Shown here: piece after piece, positions 32,666-40,824 of the stretch
Position numbering within the stretch: position 1 is the first letter of the stretch
How the letters are laid out: every line of letters begins with the position of its first letter
Source of the DNA: an uncultured bacterium
GTDB taxonomy: Bacteria; Verrucomicrobiota; Kiritimatiellia; RFP12; UBA1067
DNA: 64,000 bases
Direction of reading: 5' to 3'
NCBI GenBank assembly: GCA_902801025.1
Contig: CADCGZ010000007.1
Span: 1 to 64,000, forward strand
Notes under the pieces: generated by a model
What the model was told of the DNA's origin: nothing
The model's database searches: none
The model's input: the letters and a program-made list of their open reading frames with translations, nothing else
Made by a program: the position numbers and the translations under genes

Positions 32666-34356
32666 CCCCTGCCGTGATCGTGTCCGCACGAGCAACCCTC
32701 GTGGCCTTGGCTTCGCCGCATCTCGGCGATGAGATCTTCCGCGAGCGCGCCGACGGCGTCAAGACCGGCGTCGTCTGCGGCGGAAAGGAGATTCTGAAGC
32801 GCAGGCATCACCCACTTGCAGAACTGCGGCTGCCCTACGGACGCGAGCCGCCCGTAGGCGCCAAGGCACTGGACGAGGCGCTGGACGGCGGCAAAGGGAA
32901 GGATCTTCTCGATCTCGGCACGGCCGCACTTCTTCGCGTAGAGCGCGACAAGCGCCCTCCGCCCGTCATCGGTGAAAGAGACATACGGGTCGTAGACGAG
33001 CGACGCGAGGTCGTAGGCCGCAGGGCCAAGGCGCATACCCTGGAAGTCGATGAACCTGGGCTTCCCGTTCTTCCAGAGGACATTCGTAGACTGGAAGTCG
33101 CGATGGACGAGCGCCTTCGGCTCCTTTTCGAGTATTTCAGCGACCTTTTCAAGCTCGGCTTCGACGTCCTTCGGCATTTCGCGCCGAAAGCGCGAGCCGA
33201 GGCAGTACTTGCGGAAAAGCCCCCTCTCCCACTCCCAGGTCTCGTCGTCGAAGCCGGGCAGGAGGTTGAGCTTGGCAAGCTCGGGGTCGTCGCCGAGCGC
33301 GTTGAAGCGCACAAGCTCCTCGACGACCTTGGCGTAGTCGTCGATGGACATCTTTTTCTCGCCGCCTGCGTCCTCGAGAACGAGGGCCTTGATGCCGGGC
33401 AGGTCGGCGAGCACCTCTGGGACGGGAACACCACGCGACTTGAGGAAGCGCGCGTGACCGGCGTAGAGACCGTTCTCGTCGCGGTTGCCGTCGTCGTAGA
33501 GTATGATTACGCCCTTGTCGCAGCGGAAGAACACGCGCTCGCTGCCACGTGCGCCGATGAACTCTACGCTGGAGTCAGGATTGGAGCCCGCCGCCTCAAG
33601 CGCGGCCTTCACCTGAGGGATGTCGGTGAAGGCGTTGTCGTCGCCGTCGCGGTTGAGATCAATGTAGCTCGGTATAGTGCCTGCGTCCGTCCACAGCATT
33701 TCGCGGCTCTTGACGGCCTTCACGAACTTGCCGTGCATCATCGCGTCTTCGTAGGCCGACACGATGGAGGAAAAGCCCTCGGGTTTTACAAACTTCAGTA
33801 TCTCCGGCTTGAGCACGGTGATGCCGCAATAAGTATAAGTGCCGTCGCAACCGGCGTCCTGGCTGCGCCAGTTGGTGACGAAGCCGCTCTCGGGCTCGAC
33901 TTCTATCGTGCGAGGGCCAGACTCAGAGACGAGGGCGACGCCAAGGACGGCGGCGCTGTCAAAATTGCGCACCTTGTCGAGCGGGTTCGGCGCGTTCTCG
34001 ACCACGATGTCGCCATTCACGAGATAGAACGGCTCGCCAGCGACCCACTCCCTGAGCGGGTTCAGCACGCCGCCGGTACCGAGGATCTCTGGCTCGTAGC
34101 TGACCTTGACCTTTACCTTGTCGCCAGCCGCCACTGCACCGCGCCGATAGCCGTCGGCCCAGGCCTTTACCTGCTCGTGCAGGCAGTGGGTGTTGAAGGC
34201 GATGTCGTCTACGCCCCAGGACCGGAGCATTGCGACGATGCGGCCGAGCATCGGCTCGCCCCACACGGGCATGAGTGGCTTCGGCGTAGCACACGTAAAC
34301 GGCCTAAGCCGGGTGCCGTGGCCCGCCGCCAGGACAATCGCCTTGCGAACCTTCAT
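32662..34356 (-). CDS. MurU-AmgK fusion: sugar-1-phosphate uridylyltransferase and sugar kinase
   Basis: 564 aa. The N-terminal half (about 1-230) is a nucleotidyltransferase: LAAGHGTRLRPFT, GTGGVLNPL, LVNGDIVVEN. The C-terminal half (about 255-530) is an aminoglycoside-phosphotransferase-fold kinase: LVHRDFQSTNVLW (catalytic Asp) and FIDFQGMRLGP (metal Asp). In Pseudomonas, AmgK phosphorylates MurNAc or GlcNAc at C1 and MurU makes UDP-MurNAc, a peptidoglycan recycling bypass; here the two steps are fused. The C-terminus ends in a Cys/His-rich tail (HEGCSCGHDHG). The start at 34356 is chosen for the family N-terminus; an ATG at 34377 would add 7 residues. Confidence 0.88.
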   Translation of the reverse strand: MKVRKAIVLAAGHGTRLRPFTCATPKPLMPVWGEPMLGRIVAMLRSWGVDDIAFNTHCLHEQVKAWADGYRRGAVAAGDKVKVKVSYEPEILGTGGVLNPLREWVAGEPFYLVNGDIVVENAPNPLDKVRNFDSAAVLGVALVSESGPRTIEVEPESGFVTNWRSQDAGCDGTYTYCGITVLKPEILKFVKPEGFSSIVSAYEDAMMHGKFVKAVKSREMLWTDAGTIPSYIDLNRDGDDNAFTDIPQVKAALEAAGSNPDSSVEFIGARGSERVFFRCDKGVIILYDDGNRDENGLYAGHARFLKSRGVPVPEVLADLPGIKALVLEDAGGEKKMSIDDYAKVVEELVRFNALGDDPELAKLNLLPGFDDETWEWERGLFRKYCLGSRFRREMPKDVEAELEKVAEILEKEPKALVHRDFQSTNVLWKNGKPRFIDFQGMRLGPAAYDLASLVYDPYVSFTDDGRRALVALYAKKCGRAEIEKILPFAAVQRLVQCLGAYGRLASVGQPQFCKWVMPALQNLLSAADDAGLDAVGALAEDLIAEMRRSQGHEGCSCGHDHGRG

Positions 34357-34382
34357 CTGCAATAAATCCCCCTGCATGTCAT
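34353..34382 (-). CDS. Possible leaderless 9-codon leader peptide before MurU-AmgK
   Basis: An ATG at 34382 lies 7 nt after the -10. It opens a nine-residue frame (MTCRGIYCR) whose TGA overlaps the ATG of the MurU-AmgK gene. Such a leader could couple translation of the main gene, which has a weak ribosome site at 34356. It may instead be chance. Confidence 0.3.
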   Translation of the reverse strand: MTCRGIYCR

Positions 34383-34389
34383 GCCGTAG

Positions 34390-34398
34390 ATTATACCA
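34390..34398 (-). promoter_or_regulatory. Extended -10 promoter of the MurU-AmgK operon
   Basis: TGGTATAAT on the minus strand; predicted transcription start near 34382. Confidence 0.6.
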
Positions 34399-34433
34399 TA
34401 AGTCAGTCGCATTTCACAGCCCAAGTTAAACCT

Positions 34434-35243
34434 TTAGCGGTAAACCGAGCGCGGACGCTGCATCTTGACCTTTGGCTCTTCGAGGAAAAGCGAATACCAT
34501 TGGTCGCCGATCCCCGAGTTGCTGAAATGGGCGACCTTGTTGTTCATGAGGCACTCGTGGTTGCGCTTCAAGGTCGCGTCGTCGGAGTTCTTGAGCGCCT
34601 CCGTGAGCGCCTTGAACGCCTCGTCGACCTTGCCGCGATTGACGAGTATCCAGCTCCATGTCGCGGCAAGAAGAACGTTCTGGTTGTAGCGGAGCCGACG
34701 AACGCCCTTGCGGTATGTCTTCTCCATCTCCGCGATCTCCTCTCCCCGCATCTGCTGGCGGGCGAGCTTGATTGCGACGGTAGTCGGGTCGAGGAACATC
34801 GCCTTCGGCATCAGCTCGTCTACGCGCTTGAAGTCCTTGATCATCCAGTTGAGCTGGAGCTGCGCGGTCGCCATCTGGCGCTCGATCATAGGCACCCAAA
34901 GGCGGTACTTGCGGAGGTTCTCGGTCTCGGCAAGCGCCTCCTTCACGAAAATGCGCGTATCGTCGGCGATCTCCTTCTGCGCGGCCTGGATCGACCCCGG
35001 CGGGCGCATCTGCCAGCGCTGCATCTTCTGCTGAAGCCGCTTCTGCCCGCCTTCCAGTATGCCCTGCACCTTCGCCATGTCGGCCTTGACCTTCCGCTGG
35101 ATGAAAAAGCCGAACGCCGCCTGGAAGACGCCAAACGAAACTAGGCCGAGGAAGATGCTCCACCCCATGCCGAGATCTGCGGCGTAGTGCGCCGCAGAGA
35201 AGCCGCCAAGAGCGACGGCAATCGCGATGAACAATGTAATCAT
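34434..35243 (-). CDS. Two-pass membrane protein with a helical repeat domain, 269 aa
   Basis: Two hydrophobic segments (about 1-20 and 26-48) form an N-terminal membrane hairpin. A long helical cytoplasmic part follows, with a coiled coil (about 55-100) and TPR-like helices (about 130-240). No named family was recognised. The -10 ends 6 nt before the ATG, and no Shine-Dalgarno is present, so the mRNA is predicted to be leaderless. It is a separate transcription unit. Confidence 0.7.
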   Translation of the reverse strand: MITLFIAIAVALGGFSAAHYAADLGMGWSIFLGLVSFGVFQAAFGFFIQRKVKADMAKVQGILEGGQKRLQQKMQRWQMRPPGSIQAAQKEIADDTRIFVKEALAETENLRKYRLWVPMIERQMATAQLQLNWMIKDFKRVDELMPKAMFLDPTTVAIKLARQQMRGEEIAEMEKTYRKGVRRLRYNQNVLLAATWSWILVNRGKVDEAFKALTEALKNSDDATLKRNHECLMNNKVAHFSNSGIGDQWYSLFLEEPKVKMQRPRSVYR

Positions 35244-35249
35244 GTTGGT

Positions 35250-35258
35250 ATTATACCA
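35250..35258 (-). promoter_or_regulatory. Extended -10 promoter, leaderless, for the two-pass membrane gene
   Basis: TGGTATAAT on the minus strand; the hexamer ends 6 nt before the ATG at 35243. Confidence 0.65.
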
Positions 35259-35278
35259 TAAATTCCCGCTGTGGAGAT

Positions 35279-36517
35279 TTACCCCTGGATGAGGTTTTGC
35301 ACCGCTGCGAGAAATGTCTCCTTGGACGCCTTCGCGTCGATCTGCGGGAAAGCACCGTGGTCGTAGAGCACTTCGCCGCCGACTATCGTCTCAATGACAT
35401 CGCTCGCGTGCATCGAATGGACGACGATATTCGGAAGGTCGAAGCAAGGCGTGAGGTGCAGGCGATCCAAGTCAACGATACAGAAATCGGCCTTCTTCCC
35501 GACGGAAATCTCGCCAATGTCATCACGCCCAAGCGCCTTTGCGCCGTTCTTCGTCGCCATCTCGATGATGTCCCACGGCGAGAGGGCTGTAGGGTCGTTT
35601 GCAAGCCCCTTGTGGATCAACGAGGCGAGATGCATCTCCTCGAACATGTCGAGGTTGTCGTTCGAGGCAGTGCCATCCGTCCCGAGCGCGACATTCACGC
35701 CAAGCTCCATCGCCCTGGGCACGCGCGCAAAGCCGCTTCCAAGCTTCATGTTGCTCGTCGGGTTGTGGACGAGCGAGACTCCCTTCTCGGCCATGATCCT
35801 GAAGTCGTCGTCAGTGCACCACACGCAGTGCGCGGCATATCCGCCGCGGTCGAGAAGACCCGTATCTGCAAGATATGCAATCGGCGTCTTGCCGTGGCGG
35901 GCGATGCACTCCTCGTGCTCCTTCTTCGTCTCGCTCACGTGGACATGAAGCGGACGCTTAAGTTCCTTGTTCGCCGCCGCTAGCGCGCGGCAGAACTTCT
36001 CGTCGGTAAGATACTCGGAATGGACGCAGATATCGGCGACAATGTGACCGCCAAGCGGCGTCTTGGCAAAGTCTATGCATTCGTCAAGTCGGCCTGGAAC
36101 GAATGAAAGCCCGACCCTGCACATGTTGCCGCGCATACCTGTTACCGCAAGCGCATCAGCGCCTGCGCGAGTGTGCTCGTACATGTCCGCGACGCATGTC
36201 GTGCCGCCTGCAAGCATTTCCATTGCGCCCCATGTCATTCCTGCGGCGACGTCTGCATCCGTCATCTTCGCCTCGATGGGGAAGATCGCCTCTTCGAGCC
36301 AGCGCTGAAGCGGAAGTCCGCCGCCTATCCCGCGCACAAGCGTCATCGGCGCATGGCAATGGCAGTTCACGAGCCCGGGGATAACGAGGTGCGATTGGCG
36401 TGTCGTACTTGGCGCGGGACGCAAGTCAATCTTTGCGATCGTGTCGCCCTCGATCTCGATCGAGCCGAATCCGACAGTTCGATTCGGCAGAAGCATAAAG
36501 ACGTTTTCAAGTTTCAT
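35279..36517 (-). CDS. mtaD: 5-methylthioadenosine/S-adenosylhomocysteine deaminase-type amidohydrolase
   Basis: 412 aa, normal length. VIPGLVNCHCHAPMTLVRGI gives the HxH metal motif; LHVHVSETKKE, NPTSNMKLGSG and LGTDGTASND complete the metal and substrate site of the MtaD/TrzN branch. It deaminates methylthioadenosine or S-adenosylhomocysteine to the inosine form, in SAM-product salvage. AAAAGGAGAACATAA precedes the ATG, a strong Shine-Dalgarno. A tandem repeat lies just upstream, between it and bioH. Confidence 0.9.
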   Translation of the reverse strand: MKLENVFMLLPNRTVGFGSIEIEGDTIAKIDLRPAPSTTRQSHLVIPGLVNCHCHAPMTLVRGIGGGLPLQRWLEEAIFPIEAKMTDADVAAGMTWGAMEMLAGGTTCVADMYEHTRAGADALAVTGMRGNMCRVGLSFVPGRLDECIDFAKTPLGGHIVADICVHSEYLTDEKFCRALAAANKELKRPLHVHVSETKKEHEECIARHGKTPIAYLADTGLLDRGGYAAHCVWCTDDDFRIMAEKGVSLVHNPTSNMKLGSGFARVPRAMELGVNVALGTDGTASNDNLDMFEEMHLASLIHKGLANDPTALSPWDIIEMATKNGAKALGRDDIGEISVGKKADFCIVDLDRLHLTPCFDLPNIVVHSMHASDVIETIVGGEVLYDHGAFPQIDAKASKETFLAAVQNLIQG

Positions 36518-36541
36518 TTATGTTCTCCTTTTAAGAGTTTT

Positions 36542-36577
36542 TTAACGCAGAGACGCAGGGACGCAGAGTGCGCAGAG
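36542..36577. repeat. Short tandem repeat (ACGCAGAG type)
   Basis: TTAACGCAGAG followed by ACGCAGGG, ACGCAGAG and a decayed CGCAGAG copy, in the 62-bp gap between mtaD and the bioH-like gene. The same family, in the opposite orientation, is embedded in a coding region at 48801-48830. Confidence 0.75.
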
Positions 36578-36579
36578 TT

Positions 36580-37233
36580 TCAAGGACTAGGCTTATTAAC
36601 AGCTGAAACGGCGGCATCGATCGATTCGGGGATAATGATCGGCAAGGCGTGTTCAGAGCCAGGGACTATCGTCACCGACGCCTGCGGAAATATCGACTTG
36701 AGGTACGCGGCGTTTTCGGCGCGCACGATTCCGTCGCGCTCGCTCTGGAAGATCGCGACCGGGCACTTGAGCCGCCCCGACGCCTTTAGTTCCTCAAGCT
36801 CTGCGCGTAGATCAGTCTCACGCAAGTATTCTAGCCCTCTGGCGAGATTCCTCTCCTCGTCGAGCATGTATGGATTCGGCTTGCCGTCGGGAATTCCGAA
36901 GAACCCTTCGCCATGCGTCATCTTGAGTCCTAACTCGAGCGCGGCAAGTCGCCTCTCCGACATCCCCGCCCAGTCGTTGTCCTTCATCATCCTCGCCGTC
37001 GCCGCGACAAGCACGAGCCCCTTTATCTTCTCGGGGTACGCCACAGCGAGACGAAGCGCGGCACTCCCACCCATAGACCACCCTACAAGAACGACTTCGT
37101 CCTCCGCCTCTACCGCCTTTTCTGGAAGACCTTCCAGCTGCTCGACGTATGAGAACACGCGGTCGCGCGGAAACGCGCAAAGATCCCACGCCTGCACGCT
37201 CGCGGACCAGCCGTTAAGGACAAAGGTCTTCAC
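36580..37233 (-). CDS. Alpha/beta hydrolase, probable pimeloyl-ACP methyl ester esterase BioH
   Basis: 217 aa starting with GTG, overlapping the end of coaB by 20 nt. NGWSASVQAWD at the start, the nucleophile elbow GWSMGGSAA (Ser), FQSERDGIV (Asp) and PGSEHALP (His) complete the triad. The short length and GWSMGG match BioH, which releases pimeloyl-ACP for biotin synthesis. No other biotin gene is in view, so the exact substrate is inferred. Confidence 0.7.
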   Translation of the reverse strand: MKTFVLNGWSASVQAWDLCAFPRDRVFSYVEQLEGLPEKAVEAEDEVVLVGWSMGGSAALRLAVAYPEKIKGLVLVAATARMMKDNDWAGMSERRLAALELGLKMTHGEGFFGIPDGKPNPYMLDEERNLARGLEYLRETDLRAELEELKASGRLKCPVAIFQSERDGIVRAENAAYLKSIFPQASVTIVPGSEHALPIIIPESIDAAVSAVNKPSP

Positions 37234-37897
37234 ATTCCCTCACGATCCGCCGCGCAACGGCGAGCTTGGTCATAAGCGGCAGACGGTCGACTGAGCCGTC
37301 TTTTCGAACAAGAGTCACGCGATTGGTGTCGACGCCAAAACCAGAGCCCTTCTCCGTGACGTCGTTAGCGACGATCATGTCGAGGTTCTTCTCGCGGCAC
37401 TTGCGCCGCGCTTCCGCGATGACGTCGTTTGTCTCGGCGGCGAAGCCCACAAGATAAGTGGGCGAGTGGATGATTGGGCGAGTGGGTGATTGGGCGGTTT
37501 TTGTTCTGCGACCAATCTCCTTGAGGATGTCGGGATTGCGGACGAGCTTGAGCGTGTCGGACATCTGCCCCTTTTTTAGCTTCCTCGGCGCGCATTTCGC
37601 CGGCCGCCAGTCCGCAACTGCCGCCGTGGCAACAAAGATGGTTGGCTTTCCGCTCTTGGCTTTCGCCATCTCTTCTTCAACGGCGGCGAGCATATCTCTC
37701 GCGCTCGTCACGTCGATTCGCCTGACGCCCTTCGGCGTCTTGAGTGACACAGGTCCGGCCACAAGGACGACTTCATGCCCGCGCATCGCCGCAACGCGTG
37801 CGACGGCGAAGCCCATCTTGCCGGTCGAAGGGTTCGAAAGAAACCTCACCGGATCGAGATATTCGCGCGTCGGGCCAGCTGTTACGACAAACTTCAT
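37214..37897 (-). CDS. coaB: Stand-alone phosphopantothenate-cysteine ligase (CoaB) with repeat insertion
   Basis: 227 aa. VTAGPTREYLDPVRFLSNPSTGKMG, ATAAVADWRP, KLVRNPDIL and VGFAAET and VANDVTE are CoaB hallmarks; the N-terminal CoaC decarboxylase domain found in most bacteria is absent. CoaB joins cysteine to 4'-phosphopantothenate in coenzyme A synthesis. Between NPDILKEIGRRTK and VGFAAET, about 15 residues (AQSPTRPIIHSPTY) are encoded by a 16-bp tandem repeat (37460-37497) read in frame; the family normally has a few residues there. Confidence 0.88.
   Translation of the reverse strand: MKFVVTAGPTREYLDPVRFLSNPSTGKMGFAVARVAAMRGHEVVLVAGPVSLKTPKGVRRIDVTSARDMLAAVEEEMAKAKSGKPTIFVATAAVADWRPAKCAPRKLKKGQMSDTLKLVRNPDILKEIGRRTKTAQSPTRPIIHSPTYLVGFAAETNDVIAEARRKCREKNLDMIVANDVTEKGSGFGVDTNRVTLVRKDGSVDRLPLMTKLAVARRIVRECEDLCP
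37460..37497. repeat. 16-bp tandem repeat inside coaB
   Basis: GGGCGAGTGGATGATT, GGGCGAGTGGGTGATT and a partial GGGCGG copy. It encodes the SPTRPIIHSPTY insertion on the minus strand and keeps the frame. Confidence 0.85.
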
Positions 37898-37900
37898 CGC

Positions 37901-38350
37901 TCATTCCTTGTTGAAGGGCTGCGACCCGCCCTGCGCAAAGAAGCCGAGCTTCTCCGCCTTCAGCGCCGCCTCCATAAAGGAAAGACGGTCCTTCTCCGCA
38001 AGTCGCCATACCTCGGCGGCGGTCAACGACGGCTTCGGACCGATTAAGGGACAACCCGACGCGGCGACGAGCATACGGACGGCGACAGGCGTAACGTCTG
38101 CGCCGTCGTGAAACCACTGCCCGCCCTTCTGCGTCGACACGAGCGACACGGCGCGGCTCGTCGTGCTCATGCCGTTCGTCGCGTACAATTCAACAAACGC
38201 GACCGCCGCGCATGTAAGGACAACCTCGTTCGTAGACGCGAGCGAGATCGCGTGGTCGACTTCGTTCTGCACGCTCGGCTCGAGGACGTCTTCGTCCACG
38301 AGCGGCTGTGCAGTTATGACTGCGGCGGCGACTATGAGAGAGCAGAACAT
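37901..38350 (-). CDS. Small exported protein of unknown function, 149 aa
   Basis: Starts at an ATG inside the end of the HD-domain gene (19-nt overlap). The N-terminus (MFCSLIVAAAVITAQP) is signal-peptide-like. The rest is a soluble domain with no recognised motif. coaB begins 3 nt after its stop, so it is part of the same operon. Confidence 0.6.
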   Translation of the reverse strand: MFCSLIVAAAVITAQPLVDEDVLEPSVQNEVDHAISLASTNEVVLTCAAVAFVELYATNGMSTTSRAVSLVSTQKGGQWFHDGADVTPVAVRMLVAASGCPLIGPKPSLTAAEVWRLAEKDRLSFMEAALKAEKLGFFAQGGSQPFNKE

Positions 38351-39108
38351 GCGAGGTCGCAGAGTTTGTCGATCGACGGGTCGTCCGTCAGCTGGTGGAG
38401 GAAATTGCGGCGGAACTCGAGATGATCGCGCTCGCGGCAGATGCGCCGCGAAGTCTGGTAATGAAGCCCTGAAAGCATCCAACCGACCTGGATCAAGACG
38501 AAGTCGGAAAGCGACTTTATGTCCTGGTAGTCGACGGGAACCAGTTTCGCTATGCAGTCGACCACGACGGGGTTCGGCGGGGCGTTGACAGCGAGGTTCC
38601 AGAACGCGCGGGAGTCGCCCTTCCAGTCGGTGTGCTCAACCTGGTCTTCGAGAACGCGAAAGATGTCGAGCTTGTCGGCGTCGCGCACCGTGTGCGAACA
38701 GACCTCGGTGAGCTTGTCGAGCCCTTCCGGGATGTCGCGCCTGTTGTGATAGAGGACGGCATTCAAGATCGCGTCGCGCTTGCGCGCGTCGGGAACAAGC
38801 GCATCAAGCCAGCCCTTCTCCTTCACGATGTCGTGCGAAAAGACGGCGTGGTCCACCGAGTCGGAATCGCGGAAAGTGTTATAGACCTTTATCTGCTCAT
38901 AGCGCCCAGTGTCGTGGAGAAGCGCCGCGGCAAGAGCGGCCTCGCGCGTCTCGGCGTCGAACTTCTCGCCGTCGGCGATTAGTTCTGCGTTCTTCACGAC
39001 AAACCCGGTGTGGATGCGTTTAAGGCGCATCAGCTTCGGCAGGGTCCCGTCCGGTTCCCTGTATCCGTCGACATATCCGTCGTAGAGCTTTGTCAGTTCC
39101 TCAAGCAT
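38332..39108 (-). CDS. HD-domain phosphohydrolase
   Basis: 258 aa. The HD motif ALLHDTGR with an upstream His (RIHTGFVV), then ILNAVLYHNRR and RDADKLD, give the metal ligands of the HD superfamily. Such enzymes hydrolyse nucleotides, often (p)ppGpp-like or dNTP substrates; the substrate is not known here. It sits in an operon with the small exported protein and coaB. Confidence 0.85.
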   Translation of the reverse strand: MLEELTKLYDGYVDGYREPDGTLPKLMRLKRIHTGFVVKNAELIADGEKFDAETREAALAAALLHDTGRYEQIKVYNTFRDSDSVDHAVFSHDIVKEKGWLDALVPDARKRDAILNAVLYHNRRDIPEGLDKLTEVCSHTVRDADKLDIFRVLEDQVEHTDWKGDSRAFWNLAVNAPPNPVVVDCIAKLVPVDYQDIKSLSDFVLIQVGWMLSGLHYQTSRRICRERDHLEFRRNFLHQLTDDPSIDKLCDLACSALS

Positions 39109-39115
39109 CGCAGAC

Positions 39116-39493
39116 TTACTCCGAAATCCTTACGCTAACGGCGCCTGTTCCCTTGCGAGGGGCGGGCGCTTCGCCTGTCTGGTGCATCTCGATCTTCGAC
39201 GGCTTGGCAACCAAATCCTTCACGCGTCGCTTCGCGCCGTCGTCGGCAGCAAGGAAATACCACGCCGCAAACACGGCGGCGGCGAACAGCACGACAAAAA
39301 GAACAAGCTTTAAGGCAGCAGACAGCTTCCCTCCGTCACTCTTGTCGCGCTTCTTCGTCCCCGCCTCGTGCAACGAGATGGGCGTTATGCCTTGGCGGCG
39401 CAATTCCGAATACACAGCATTGCGATCGGCGACTTCGATAGTCGTCTCGGCCATCTTGCCGTCGGCGGTTCTGTATGCTACGTCGAATTTCAT
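39116..39493 (-). CDS. Small single-pass membrane protein, 125 aa
   Basis: The N-terminal 45 residues (FDVAYRTADGKMAETTIEVADR, then ELRRQGITPISL) resemble the short adaptor region at the start of GspF/PilC secretion proteins. A Lys-rich linker and one membrane helix (about 60-82) follow. The C-terminus is Lys/Pro-rich. GAGGA lies 9 nt before the ATG, and the start overlaps the MATE stop (ATGA). It could be transcribed from an internal -10 in the MATE gene. Function unknown. Confidence 0.65.
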   Translation of the reverse strand: MKFDVAYRTADGKMAETTIEVADRNAVYSELRRQGITPISLHEAGTKKRDKSDGGKLSAALKLVLFVVLFAAAVFAAWYFLAADDGAKRRVKDLVAKPSKIEMHQTGEAPAPRKGTGAVSVRISE

Positions 39494-40824
39494 ACAAGCT
39501 TTATCCTCTTCCAGCCACCATTATACCATCTTACGAGCGTCCCTGCACAGATTACCACAACGTAAACGACCATAGTCCCCCAAAGCGCCGTCATCGTGTT
39601 GTGCCATTTCGCGACCACCCAGACGAGCGGCAGCCAAAGCCCGAAGGCGCACAAAGTCATCCACCACATGACGAAGTGCGTGTCACCCGCGCCCTTTAAC
39701 GCGCCTGAGACGATGACGTCCGTCGCGTCGAACACCTGCCACGCAGCCATCAGCAAGAAGAGCCAGAAGCCAAGGGCGTAGAACGTCGAGAGCCGCACGC
39801 CTGGAGAAGCGAAGAGCGAGAGGATCGGCCGGCAGAAGGCGACTGCGAGGGCCGAAAGGACGGCGACGAGCGAAAGCCCGAGGAAGAGCGTCCGCATCGC
39901 ATCGCGGTGCGCCGCGGCGGAATCGCCGCGCCCTTGGGCCTGGCCTACAAGAGTGGCGGCGCATATCGAAAAACCCTCCATCGGCGCAAAGAGGAAATAG
40001 TTCACCTTGAAGCAGGCGTTCGAGACAGCGAACTCCTGATCGCCGATGCGACCGGTGACAAAGACAAAGATCGTGAACGAGAGGATGTTTAGAGCCGAAT
40101 ATGCACCGCTGGGGATGCCATAGCGAAGCACCTTCCCGACGAGTGGCCATAGGCGCGGCACATCTGCCGCGCCGCCGCCATGAAGGCCGCGAAGGTCGCG
40201 CTCGACGCACCACGCGAGAACGCCCCACTGAACAAACATCGCCGCGACCGTCGCGTACGCTGCGCCGGCCATGCCGAGACGCGGGCAGCCGCAAAGCCCA
40301 AATATCAGGATCGGGTCGAGCGCGATGTTCACGGCGTTGCCGAGGACATTCACCCAGAAGACAAGACGCGTCTTCCCTCGTCCTGTGAAGTACGACGAAG
40401 CCGCCATCTGGCCGCAAAGCGCAATCGCCCCGACCGAGACGATGGCATAATAGGAAGACGCGCGCGCGACGACAGCCGGATTTTCCGACATGAACGGGGC
40501 GACCATAAGCCCGAGCGGAATTATCGCAATCGCTAGAATGCCGGCAGCGAGCGTTATGACAAGCCCTGCGCGGTAGCTCATCCTAATGCCGCGCGAATCG
40601 TCCGCACCATGATACTGCGCGACGAAAGTCCCCGAATACGCGACGACCGACTGGAAAAAACCCATCACAAGTATCGCGAGCATCGACGCGGGGAGCGACG
40701 CCTCCAAACTCTCAAGCGACTCGCGCGCAAGGAACACTCCGTCGACAAACTGCATGATCGCGTTGTTGACCATGCCGAGCGCAAGCGGCCAGACAAGCCG
40801 CAATATCTCAAGATACCGCTTCAT
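39490..40824 (-). CDS. MATE-family efflux transporter
   Basis: 444 aa with about 12 membrane helices. The MATE start (LRLVWPLALGMVNNAIMQFVDGVFLAR) and the second repeat (YGIPSGAYSALNILSFTIFVF) are typical. These transporters export drugs or metabolites with Na+ or H+. The substrate cannot be predicted. It overlaps the histidine kinase gene by 17 nt at its start, so both are probably in one operon. Its 3' end contains the promoter of the small membrane protein gene. Confidence 0.92.
   Translation of the reverse strand: MKRYLEILRLVWPLALGMVNNAIMQFVDGVFLARESLESLEASLPASMLAILVMGFFQSVVAYSGTFVAQYHGADDSRGIRMSYRAGLVITLAAGILAIAIIPLGLMVAPFMSENPAVVARASSYYAIVSVGAIALCGQMAASSYFTGRGKTRLVFWVNVLGNAVNIALDPILIFGLCGCPRLGMAGAAYATVAAMFVQWGVLAWCVERDLRGLHGGGAADVPRLWPLVGKVLRYGIPSGAYSALNILSFTIFVFVTGRIGDQEFAVSNACFKVNYFLFAPMEGFSICAATLVGQAQGRGDSAAAHRDAMRTLFLGLSLVAVLSALAVAFCRPILSLFASPGVRLSTFYALGFWLFLLMAAWQVFDATDVIVSGALKGAGDTHFVMWWMTLCAFGLWLPLVWVVAKWHNTMTALWGTMVVYVVVICAGTLVRWYNGGWKRIKLV
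39520..39528 (-). promoter_or_regulatory. Internal extended -10 in the MATE gene end
   Basis: TGGTATAAT on the minus strand within the last codons of the MATE gene. It would give the 125-aa membrane protein gene a leader of about 19 nt carrying its GAGGA site. Confidence 0.4.
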
